A stretch of DNA of 64,000 bases from Marimicrobium sp913061115 (lineage in GTDB: Bacteria > Pseudomonadota > Gammaproteobacteria > Pseudomonadales > Halieaceae), in the NCBI RefSeq assembly GCF_047729875.1, contig NZ_CP159826.1, positions 2,790,001 through 2,854,000 on the forward strand, in the 5' to 3' direction. This document shows positions 52,160-60,143 of this stretch, piece after piece. The stretch's first letter is position 1, and the number at the start of each line of letters is the position of its first letter. The notes beneath the pieces are model-generated. The model was not told the origin of the DNA. It saw only the letters and a list, made by a program, of their open reading frames with translations, and ran no database searches. The position numbers and the translations under genes were made by a program.

Positions 52160-52252
52160 GCCTACGTTCACGCCACTCCCCTCCCCGCTGCCGCATGGCT
52201 GTTAGGCTCAGCATTGTTGGCCCTTGCTGGAATCAAGCGTAAGAAAGCGTAA
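52160..52252 (+). pseudogene. orphan VPLPA/PEP-CTERM-type sorting tail
   Basis: The frame reads AYVHATPLPAAAWLLGSALL followed by ALAGIKRKKA and stop: Pro-rich lead, hydrophobic helix and basic end of a VPLPA/PEP-CTERM exosortase signal. Upstream the frame is open only to 52094 and has no ATG, signal peptide or ribosome site, so only the tail of a former secreted protein survives. This type differs from the IPTL/XrtH-like tails at 7-10 kb. The rest of 52030-52483 has no gene. Confidence 0.65.
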
Positions 52253-52483
52253 GCTCGCACCTCAGCCGAGCGTCATACCGCAATGACCTGGGCCCAGCGG
52301 CTCAAGCGAGTATTCAATAATTGAACCTTAGCGCCGACGCCGCAGACAGCCGTCTGCAGGCTAGTAACTTCCGGGCAAAAGTCTGCCCCGTTGGCTCTTT
52401 TATCTCGTCTTTAACTCCCAAGCATTGTTGACCTCAGACCCATTTCGGGACTATGTTATGCCCATAACTATAAAGGTGAGCAC

Positions 52484-54778
52484 ATGTTTAAGGCAATATT
52501 ACCTGCAGCTTACATTGCAATATTTGCTGCCATTTCCGTGCCGCTCCGTGCCCAGACGGATGTGCAGAACCCGGTACCTGTGGTTCTCGAGGAGGTTCTG
52601 GTCACTGCGCAGAAGCGCACCCAAATTCTTCAGGACGTTCCTATTTCAATCAGTGTGGCAACCGCTCAAGACATCGCGGACATCAACGCATTCTCTTTTA
52701 CTGATCTGGTGCAGCTTACACCAGGCGTTTCAATCTTCCCCGGCATTCAATCGGCATCAATCCGATTACGCGGGGTAGGCCCTGGATTTTTCTCAGTAGG
52801 CTCACCACAAAGCGTCGTGGTCTTTGTGGACCAATTCGCACAATCACAAATCGGTACCGTGTTTTCGACATTGGTTGATCTGGAGCGACTGGAGTTGCTG
52901 CGTGGACCACAAGGCACGCTCTATGGCATCAACGCGCCTGGCGGGGCCTACAATATCATTACCCGGTCGCCCAGCATGGAGGGCACGGAAGGCTATCTGG
53001 AGGCAACTTACAGTCAATATGATTCCTCTGATTTGGCGGCTACAGATTTGCGCGGTGCGGTGAATATTCCTCTGGTCGATGACCAACTTGCGCTGCGCCT
53101 GGCGGGGGTGTATCGCGATGACGACGGTTATATTGAGAACGTTAACCCGATCTCGCCAGACAAGACCAGTGGCGGCAACGACACAAAAGCCGTGCGTGCA
53201 AAATTGCGCTGGCTCATGAGCGACACCATGCAGTTAGATACGATCGCCAACTATCAGGATCTCTCCCAGTATGTTTCCTCATTTAACTATCAAGGCGAAA
53301 TACCTGGAACCGGCGGTGATACCGGCATTCCAGCAGAGTACGGAAAGTTTAAAGACCGAAAAGATTACGGTGAATTCGTCGGCAAGGTCGATGGTAATAT
53401 CAAGGACATCAGTATCCATTGGTCTTGGGAAGCGGGCTTCAGTGACGTCGACTTCCTAGCAATGCATCAGCGGTTCGACAACAGTTCCAACGAAAACCGA
53501 AAGCCTTTTCCTAACTCCAATGAAATCTTCAACATCGACCTAGACTATAAGATCACCACGTATGAACTGCGATTCTCAGATGTTATCGGCGACCTTAGCT
53601 ATGTGACTGGCCTTTATCACTTCACTCGCCCCGCAGACGGCGTGTTCAACGTCGTGGTGACAGACACAGAAGTGATTGGGGACTCGAGCAGCGAAGATAC
53701 GGGTAACGCCGTTTACGGAAATATTAGCTACGCCTTTACCGAGGACTGGGAGCTGGGATTGGGCGCCCGCTATGACGATATCGAAACGACCATGGAAGGC
53801 GACATTCGCTTTCTGGAGTACATTGCCCTCGTCGACGATAAACTGGATTTCGATCACCTCTCATGGAGTGTGAAGCTCAGCCACTACTACAGCGACAACC
53901 TCACGTTTTATGCCTCTGCGGACAATGCGTTTAAGCAGGGAGGGTTCAATCCGCTAGTGCCTGGCGTATTCGCACTGTCCGAATTCTTTCCGGAAATCGC
54001 AGCCTTCGGACGCGAGGTCGCAGCCTTTGAAGAAGAGATCTCAGATTCCTATGAAATCGGAGTAAAAGGACTGTTATTGGACAATCATCTACGGTTTACG
54101 CTTGCCTTGTTCTACCAAGAGTTCAAGAATCATCAGATCGGCTTTCCTGGCGAGGTGCCCGCACTGACCCCCCTAGGTGGCCTGTTCAACAACCAACTCG
54201 GTAATGCCGATGAAGTGCTTACGCGCGGGGTCGAGTTCGACGTTACCTATGTATTTGCCCAGCACTGGGAGGCCGCCTTACGCGGTGCCTACTCCGACCC
54301 TACCATTGAAGATTGGAACCGTCGCCTATGCGAGTCGGGTGAGGAACCAGCACTTTTACCCGGCCAGACGCCTTTCCCAGACCAATTATTCTGTCCCAGG
54401 AACGGTAAGCCGCTCAACGCTTTGCCCCGCTGGCAGACAAACTTTCAACTCGCCTATGAACACGACCTGGGCAGCAACTGGAATCTTGCCACGCGCCTGA
54501 ACTGGACCTGGCAATCCAAACCAGCACGGCAAACGCTGGCAGAGAGCAACAAGCCCGACATACCCAGCGTCAGCCGCTTTGACGAGAACAAGAGCCGCTT
54601 TGACGTGTCAGTGGTCTTTTTTGAGCCCAACCTAGGGGTAGAATTAAAGCTCTGGGCAAAAAATTTGACCAACGAAGACCTCAATATCAATCCTGTCCAA
54701 TTCGAGGACACACAGACTCTACAAGGTATGCAGTATCCGGGGCGTGAATTTGGCTTCACCGCTATTTATACCTTTTAA
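52484..54778 (+). CDS. TonB-dependent outer-membrane receptor
   Basis: A 764-residue TonB-dependent receptor. Signal peptide AILPAAYIAIFAAISVPLRA, TonB-box-like/plug start VVLEEVLVTAQKRTQILQDV, plug to ~residue 165 (IRLRGVGPGFF, LLRGPQGTLYGINAPGGAYN), then a 22-strand barrel ending in the aromatic terminus REFGFTAIYTF. AAGGTGAG precedes the ATG. This sequence class is abundant in marine gammaproteobacteria and often imports organic substrates rather than siderophores. It opens a plus-strand unit with the DUF1592/DUF1552 genes (~115-base gap), suggesting it imports or binds the substrate they act on (inference). Confidence 0.92.
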   Translation: MFKAILPAAYIAIFAAISVPLRAQTDVQNPVPVVLEEVLVTAQKRTQILQDVPISISVATAQDIADINAFSFTDLVQLTPGVSIFPGIQSASIRLRGVGPGFFSVGSPQSVVVFVDQFAQSQIGTVFSTLVDLERLELLRGPQGTLYGINAPGGAYNIITRSPSMEGTEGYLEATYSQYDSSDLAATDLRGAVNIPLVDDQLALRLAGVYRDDDGYIENVNPISPDKTSGGNDTKAVRAKLRWLMSDTMQLDTIANYQDLSQYVSSFNYQGEIPGTGGDTGIPAEYGKFKDRKDYGEFVGKVDGNIKDISIHWSWEAGFSDVDFLAMHQRFDNSSNENRKPFPNSNEIFNIDLDYKITTYELRFSDVIGDLSYVTGLYHFTRPADGVFNVVVTDTEVIGDSSSEDTGNAVYGNISYAFTEDWELGLGARYDDIETTMEGDIRFLEYIALVDDKLDFDHLSWSVKLSHYYSDNLTFYASADNAFKQGGFNPLVPGVFALSEFFPEIAAFGREVAAFEEEISDSYEIGVKGLLLDNHLRFTLALFYQEFKNHQIGFPGEVPALTPLGGLFNNQLGNADEVLTRGVEFDVTYVFAQHWEAALRGAYSDPTIEDWNRRLCESGEEPALLPGQTPFPDQLFCPRNGKPLNALPRWQTNFQLAYEHDLGSNWNLATRLNWTWQSKPARQTLAESNKPDIPSVSRFDENKSRFDVSVVFFEPNLGVELKLWAKNLTNEDLNINPVQFEDTQTLQGMQYPGREFGFTAIYTF

Positions 54779-54894
54779 AAACAGAATAACGTCTAGGGCC
54801 TCATTAAAAAAACGTAATAGTGCAATCGGCGACCAGATAGTACTCTAATGCTTAGGCATATCGCAGATTGCAGTCGCAAGACCAAAGGAAAGAC

Positions 54895-56616
54895 ATGAGA
54901 TACATGTCCAGAGTATTGATCGGTGCCAGCGTCTTACTGTTGTTCGGTTGCAGCAATCCCGACCCCAGTGCAACTGGCGGCCCGCTGGCGATGCGGCGCC
55001 TCACAGGCGAACAATATCGAAACGCCATTGAAGACACCTTTGGTAGTCAGATTGAGGTGGCCGGCCGTTTCGAACCCGACAATCGTCAAGAGGGCCTCAA
55101 CGCACTTGGGGCCTCACGGGTCTCAGTCACGCGCAGTGGATTCGAGCAGTACGAAGCCATGGCGCGCAGCATTGCTGCTCAGGCCACTTCTCCTGAACTG
55201 CGTGTGGACATCCTTCCGTGCGAACCCCAGTCAGCAACTGCACCCGATCACGCCTGTATAACTCAAACAATCAGCGAGCTTGGTCGCATACTGCTGCGTC
55301 GCCCACTGACAGAGGAAGATATTGGGCTTCGCGCTCAGGTAGCCTCTCGCGTTGCAGAAGAGCAGCAAGACTATTATGCAGGCCTGCAACTCGCCCTCGC
55401 CAGTCTGATGGTAGCGCCTGATTTTCTGTTTAGAGTTGAAGTAGCCGAGCCCGCCCCGCTGCCAGATCAACCGGACAGGTTGCAGCTCACGAATCTGAGC
55501 CTAGCAAGCAAGCTCAGTTACTTCTTGTGGAATCGCGGCCCCGACGAAACACTTTTGGCAGCGGCTGAACGCGGTGAGCTGTCTAAGCCAGAGGGGCTGG
55601 CACGCGAAGTCAATCGTATGGTGGCCTCTGAACACATTGCCACTGGCATCAGCGCGTTTTTTGAAGATGTGTTTGTGTTTGATCAGTTTGACGCTTTGAG
55701 CAAGGATGTTGCCCAATATCCATTATTTAATAACCGAATGGCCGCTGACGCGCGCGAACAAACCCTGCGTTTTGTTGTCGATCAACTGGTAACACAAGAA
55801 GCGGACTACCGTACCCTGTTCACATCAAATCAAATACCGATGACTCGGTCACTGGGCCCGATTTATGGGATACCGGTGCGGGCAGTAGATGGCTGGGAAA
55901 GAGCCACACTCCCCGCCAATCAATCCCGCAGCGGGCTGCTGTCGCATGCGAGCTTCGCTATGCTGCACTCTCATCCAGGCCGCAGTTCACCCACTCTGCG
56001 TGGCGTATTCATGCGGGAGGCGTTGCTATGTCAAACCGTTCCTGAAGCTCCAGCGGATATCGATTTCACCCAATTTACGCAAGATGTGGCAGCGGTGCAT
56101 AACACAGCGCGCGATCGCCTGGCGATGCATGCCACTGCGGCCAGCTGCCGCAAGTGCCACGCGCTTACAGATCCCATTGGTCTCGGTTTAGAAAGCTTCG
56201 ACGGCATCGGCAAGTTCCGACTGGCAGAAAACGAATCAACTATCGACACCAGCGGCGATTTCGACGGTGCTGCTTTTTCCAATGCCGCAGAGTTAGGGCA
56301 GGCGTTTGCTGAAAGCCCGTTAGTGAGCGCTTGTCTGGTCGAGAACCTCTATCGCTATGCCGTGGGCAGAAAACATACCAACGGCGAGCGCCGCCTGCTG
56401 CGTTATCTGGAGGATACCTTTGCTGGCCAGGGTTATCGTGTGCCGGCATTGATGGGTGACATCGCCACCAGTGAAGCATTTCGCACTGCGACCGCACCGT
56501 CGCCTCAAGCGCCCAAGGCACAGACTGTCAAACAGCAAACTACGGACACTGACAGAACCGAATTTGATGATAAAGCTCACGTCTCCCTCATCATTAGCAA
56601 GAGTAAACCAACATGA
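54895..56616 (+). CDS. DUF1587/1595/1592/1588/1585 lipoprotein with c-type haem site
   Basis: A 573-residue lipoprotein (LIGASVLLLFGCSNPD, lipobox Cys ~17). Domain order: DUF1587 (MRRLTGEQYRNAIEDTFG), DUF1595 (LGRILLRRPLTEEDIG, LALASLMVAPDFLFRVE), DUF1592 (LASKLSYFLWNRGPDETLLA), DUF1588 (SGLLSHASFAMLHSHPGRSS, HATAASCRKCHALTDPIG, whose CxxCH is a c-haem site) and DUF1585 (LVENLYRYAVGRKHTNGERR). Such proteins always pair with DUF1552 proteins; function unknown, electron transfer likely. Start ATG 54895, with AAGGAA four bases upstream. The stop overlaps the next start as ATGA. Confidence 0.9.
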   Translation: MRYMSRVLIGASVLLLFGCSNPDPSATGGPLAMRRLTGEQYRNAIEDTFGSQIEVAGRFEPDNRQEGLNALGASRVSVTRSGFEQYEAMARSIAAQATSPELRVDILPCEPQSATAPDHACITQTISELGRILLRRPLTEEDIGLRAQVASRVAEEQQDYYAGLQLALASLMVAPDFLFRVEVAEPAPLPDQPDRLQLTNLSLASKLSYFLWNRGPDETLLAAAERGELSKPEGLAREVNRMVASEHIATGISAFFEDVFVFDQFDALSKDVAQYPLFNNRMAADAREQTLRFVVDQLVTQEADYRTLFTSNQIPMTRSLGPIYGIPVRAVDGWERATLPANQSRSGLLSHASFAMLHSHPGRSSPTLRGVFMREALLCQTVPEAPADIDFTQFTQDVAAVHNTARDRLAMHATAASCRKCHALTDPIGLGLESFDGIGKFRLAENESTIDTSGDFDGAAFSNAAELGQAFAESPLVSACLVENLYRYAVGRKHTNGERRLLRYLEDTFAGQGYRVPALMGDIATSEAFRTATAPSPQAPKAQTVKQQTTDTDRTEFDDKAHVSLIISKSKPT

Positions 56617-57965
56617 AAAACAGTAAAAGCGGCGGCCTTAACCGGCGCACATTTCTGCGCGGTACACTCGGTGGTGCCGCCATTTCGGTCGGTCTACCCT
56701 TCCTCGATATTTTCCTTAACACCAATGGTAATGCTATGGCGGCAACCGGCGCACCATTGCCCCAACGTTTTGGTACCTGGTTTTTTGGCTGCGGCATGAA
56801 CCCAGCGCGCTGGAATCCAAGCACTGAGGGACTTGATTGGGAGCTGTCGCCGGAATTACTACCCATTGCACCTATGCGTCATCGCATGAATATACTCAGT
56901 GGCTATAGCGTACTCCTTGACGGCGAGGCCAATCAGGTGCATCGCACGGGTGTGTTCGGCGCACTGTGCGGCGGCGCTCCCAAAACGGCAGACACCGTGA
57001 CAGGCCCAACTCTCGACGTGCTGATATCGGACGCGATCGGCACCCGCACTCGCTTCAGATCTTTGGAAATGGCAGCGACAGGAAATCCTCGCCACAGTAA
57101 CAGCCTACGCGATGTCAGCAGCGTCAATCCTGCGGAACCGAGCGCGCTGGGATTTTATACCCGCATCTTTGGTCCTGGATTCTCAGACCCTAACGCCAAA
57201 GATTTCTCTCCCGACCCCAGCGTACTGCTGCGCAAAAGTGCGCTGTCCATTGTGACAGAAGACCGCAAGCGTCTAGAGCGCCAGCTCGGATACAGCGACC
57301 GCGCTCGTCTTGATCAGTACTTCACTGCGCTACGCCAGCTCGAACAGCAATTAGAGTTGCAACTACAACAGCCGCCGCCGCTGCAAGCGTGCAGCACACC
57401 CCAAGCACCGGTTGATCTGCCACGCGACACCGAAATTGATAACGTAATGGCTAACCATGGACTGATGGCGCAAACTCTGGCACTGGCCTTAGCTTGCGAT
57501 CAAACGCGCGTTTTCAACATGCAGTTTTCTGATCGTGCTTCTAGCCTCCGTATGCCCGGCAGCACTGATACCCACCACACGCTTACTCATGAGGAACCAC
57601 GCGATGCAGTGTTAGGCTACCAACCTAATGCAACCGCTTTCGTACTCAAGAGCATGGAGGCGTGGACGCAATTTTGTCAAACGCTGGATGCTGTGCCAGA
57701 GGGCGATGGCACATTACTGGACAATTGTCTGGTGATGGCGCACTCGGAAACCTCAGAGGCCAACACGCATAGCATAGTGGGCATGCCGTTTATGACAGCA
57801 GGCACTGCCGGTGGACGACTGCGCACCGGGTTGCACGTCAGCGGCGTGGGCGAATCGGTGAGCCGTGTGGGGCTTACAATGCAACAGGCAATGGGCCTCA
57901 ATGTGGGCCAATGGGGTGCGGATCAAAATCAAACCGACCGCCCTATTTCAGACATCCTCGTTTGA
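56613..57965 (+). CDS. DUF1552 protein, Tat-exported
   Basis: A 450-residue protein with a twin-arginine signal (NRRTFLRGTLGGAAISVGLP). The mature part belongs to the DUF1552 family, related to alkaline-phosphatase/sulfatase-like DUF1501 proteins: RFGTWFFGCGMNPARWNP, LSGYSVLLDGEANQVHRTG, YFTALRQLEQQLE and LDNCLVMAHSETSEANTHS. Tat export suggests a folded cofactor- or metal-containing enzyme in the periplasm. Translationally coupled to the DUF1592 gene (ATGA), as in most genomes carrying this pair. Substrate unknown. Confidence 0.9.
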   Translation: MKNSKSGGLNRRTFLRGTLGGAAISVGLPFLDIFLNTNGNAMAATGAPLPQRFGTWFFGCGMNPARWNPSTEGLDWELSPELLPIAPMRHRMNILSGYSVLLDGEANQVHRTGVFGALCGGAPKTADTVTGPTLDVLISDAIGTRTRFRSLEMAATGNPRHSNSLRDVSSVNPAEPSALGFYTRIFGPGFSDPNAKDFSPDPSVLLRKSALSIVTEDRKRLERQLGYSDRARLDQYFTALRQLEQQLELQLQQPPPLQACSTPQAPVDLPRDTEIDNVMANHGLMAQTLALALACDQTRVFNMQFSDRASSLRMPGSTDTHHTLTHEEPRDAVLGYQPNATAFVLKSMEAWTQFCQTLDAVPEGDGTLLDNCLVMAHSETSEANTHSIVGMPFMTAGTAGGRLRTGLHVSGVGESVSRVGLTMQQAMGLNVGQWGADQNQTDRPISDILV

Positions 57966-58007
57966 CAGAATCACAGACCGCAGCCCTATCATAAGAAGGA
58001 AGTGACA

Positions 58008-59153
58008 ATGAAGAGCCTGATCACCACCGTTCTACTAATTCTGCTTGGCGCTTGCGGTGATAAGTCTGCCAGTGTAGCTCCGACGGACGCGATTATGGCT
58101 GCCGCCGCACAAGAACAGGTTCGCGGCTTTGTGTTTACCGAGTGGTCTTATGACATTCCCAAAGAAAACCCTGGCGAATGCCCCGAAGGCATGAACATCA
58201 CCGATGAGGATTTCTTTTCTGAAGAATACGCTGAAGTTCGCGATGAAGTGAAGCGCCGTTACGAGGCAGGTGATCGTGAAGGCGCGCTAGGCCTGTTGCC
58301 CGCCGATGCCTGTAAGGACCCGTCAGTGTGGCCAGACCCAGGCCACATTCTTTTTGAGGGCGACGCTTCTGTCGCAGGACTGGACCTCGATGGTGAAAAC
58401 ACGCTCGCTAGCGGCGAAGGCCAATGTGCTCATGACGATTTTACCGGCGCTAACGGACAGACCGGCATCGATAACCAGCACTATCGCCTGATGGGTTGCG
58501 TCAAAGGCTATCGTCCTGACGGTCTATTCGATCGACTATTTGATAGTAATAATTCCATTTTAGAGAATGGCTATGCAACACTACTGGAAATAAAGTTGGT
58601 GGAAGGCACTCGCGATAAAGGCCTTGTAGAAGCTAAACTATTCACAAGCGCCGGCCCCATTACAAAAGATGCCAACGGCCACGTGGTACCAGACATGAGC
58701 CAGCTCGTGCATGCGGACACAATGTTTCACAGCGCGGCATTTCGAGGAGAAATCAAAGATGGGATATTCACGGCCGGACCGGTTGATGCCAAGCTGAAAT
58801 TCAAAGTCCAGGCAATTGATAACTACTACTGGTTTCGCGACTTACAGATCCGAGCCGAAATGCTCGCCGATGGCAGCATGAAGGGCGTGTTAGCGGGGTA
58901 CTGGGATATTGAGAATACGTTCAACTTTTTGACGGAAGTTTATATCGGACCTGTCCATCTTGGGCGCGCCGCGGCTAACAATATTGGCTATCAGTGCGCG
59001 GGCATCTACCATGCGTTGCCCCGGGTTGCTGACGGTCACCCCGACCCAGAGACGGGCCAATGTACTTCCATGTCGACTGTCATCAGGTTTGCCGCCGTGC
59101 CAGCCTTTATCATTATGCCCGAGACCAGCATGCAGGTTGCCCAGAAAAAGTGA
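58008..59153 (+). CDS. unrecognised lipoprotein (381 aa)
   Basis: Signal MKSLITTVLLILLGACGDKS with lipobox LLGAC (Cys ~16). No family recognised. The mature protein is acidic with conserved-looking Cys spaced through it (GECPEGMNITDEDF, LLPADACKDPSVWPD, GEGQCAHDDFTG, LMGCVKGYRPDG, NIGYQCAGIYHAL, ETGQCTSMST), which may form disulfides. The N-terminal stretch PDPGHILFEGDAS..GLDLDGEN and the repeated aromatic/Asp pattern suggest a beta-rich periplasmic fold. AAGGA precedes ATG 58008. It lies between DUF1552 and HiPIP and overlaps the latter (GTGA), so it probably belongs to the same complex. Confidence 0.75.
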   Translation: MKSLITTVLLILLGACGDKSASVAPTDAIMAAAAQEQVRGFVFTEWSYDIPKENPGECPEGMNITDEDFFSEEYAEVRDEVKRRYEAGDREGALGLLPADACKDPSVWPDPGHILFEGDASVAGLDLDGENTLASGEGQCAHDDFTGANGQTGIDNQHYRLMGCVKGYRPDGLFDRLFDSNNSILENGYATLLEIKLVEGTRDKGLVEAKLFTSAGPITKDANGHVVPDMSQLVHADTMFHSAAFRGEIKDGIFTAGPVDAKLKFKVQAIDNYYWFRDLQIRAEMLADGSMKGVLAGYWDIENTFNFLTEVYIGPVHLGRAAANNIGYQCAGIYHALPRVADGHPDPETGQCTSMSTVIRFAAVPAFIIMPETSMQVAQKK

Positions 59154-59464
59154 CAGAGCAAGCATTCACACGGCGCCAGCTATTGCAGCGTGGCGGCCTA
59201 ATAGCCGCAGCGCCGCTATTGCATGCCTGCGATACCGCTGTCACCGCTCTTTGCGCAGACCCTGAGTTCCTCAGTCGAGGTGAGGAGCAAATGCGCAAAA
59301 TACATCAATACTCTGAACGCTCTACCACAGCTGCTCAGGCCTGCAGTAGCTGCCAGTTCTTTAGCCCCGACGTCGGTGAAGGTCAAGAATGTGGCCATTG
59401 TGATATTTTAGACGGCGGGGTGAATCAGCAGGCACACTGCACCGCATGGGCCTTACGGAGCTGA
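59150..59464 (+). CDS. high-potential iron-sulfur protein, Tat-exported
   Basis: A 104-residue HiPIP. The start is GTG 59150 overlapping the previous stop (GTGA); the longer frame from 59060 lies inside the upstream gene. Twin-arginine signal FTRRQLLQRGGLIAAAPLLH, then the [4Fe-4S] ligands: C-x2-C in ACSSCQFFSPD, CGHCDI, and the last Cys in AHCTAWALRS, as in HiPIPs (CxxC ... C ... C.AW). HiPIPs are periplasmic one-electron carriers. Placement behind a c-haem DUF1592 protein suggests it shuttles electrons from that system. Confidence 0.9.
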   Translation: MTEQAFTRRQLLQRGGLIAAAPLLHACDTAVTALCADPEFLSRGEEQMRKIHQYSERSTTAAQACSSCQFFSPDVGEGQECGHCDILDGGVNQQAHCTAWALRS

Positions 59465-59468
59465 CCGC

Positions 59469-59945
59469 GTGGACTGGATGGACCTAATGGCGGACCCTGC
59501 CTACCGGCACGTGTTGCTAAATCACATTCCTGTCATCGGGTTGATTATCGCATGGTTGATATTAGCAGTTGGGCTGGTTTTGCGTCAGACCGTATTATTA
59601 TTCACGGGTCTGACGTTAATTGCCATTACGGCTGGCATAAGTGTCCCTGTGGCGAATTACGGGGATGCAGCCTACCCCGCCGTTTATGACCTACTCAACG
59701 GACGCAGCCGAGACTGGCTGGACTACCACGCAGAACTTGCCGAGACCTGGCTGCCGCTGCTGTATGCAAACTCCGCGCTTGCCATCGCGGCAATCGCGAT
59801 CGGCTGGGCCCGCGTGCGCTGGCTCCCATGGGTTTGTCTTGTGATTGCACTGATTACTCTAATCGCTATCGGCGGCGTCAGCATAGTGGCTAGCGCCGGA
59901 GGCAAGATACAGCACCCCGAATTCCGCATCAGTGAGCCACCGTAA
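59469..59945 (+). CDS. four-helix DUF2231-like membrane protein
   Basis: A 158-residue inner-membrane protein with four hydrophobic segments. The family landmarks are HVLLNHIPVIGLIIAWLI at the N-terminus, a His/Glu pair between helices (DYHAELAETWLPLL), and the C-terminal GGKIQHPEFRISE. Similar proteins occur beside cytochrome or redox genes and are thought to bind haem or quinone through the His residues, which is not proven. GTG 59469 start, five bases after the HiPIP stop. It may connect HiPIP or DUF1592 to the quinone pool. Confidence 0.75.
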   Translation: MDWMDLMADPAYRHVLLNHIPVIGLIIAWLILAVGLVLRQTVLLFTGLTLIAITAGISVPVANYGDAAYPAVYDLLNGRSRDWLDYHAELAETWLPLLYANSALAIAAIAIGWARVRWLPWVCLVIALITLIAIGGVSIVASAGGKIQHPEFRISEPP

Positions 59946-60143
59946 ACAGGTTCGAAACCGTGCCAGAATTTGCTTAGAAGCATCTTGCAGGTTTAAGAGA
60001 TCAAGAGACGATTAATGGGTAGGCTTTTGACTCAGATGCTTCCACAGCAAGTACCCTTCAACCAAACCACCCAGCGACACTGGTCATGTTGTCTTTTAAG
60101 CCCGCCATAGCTTCTTCTTTGCTCTTACAGTACTACCTTATAG

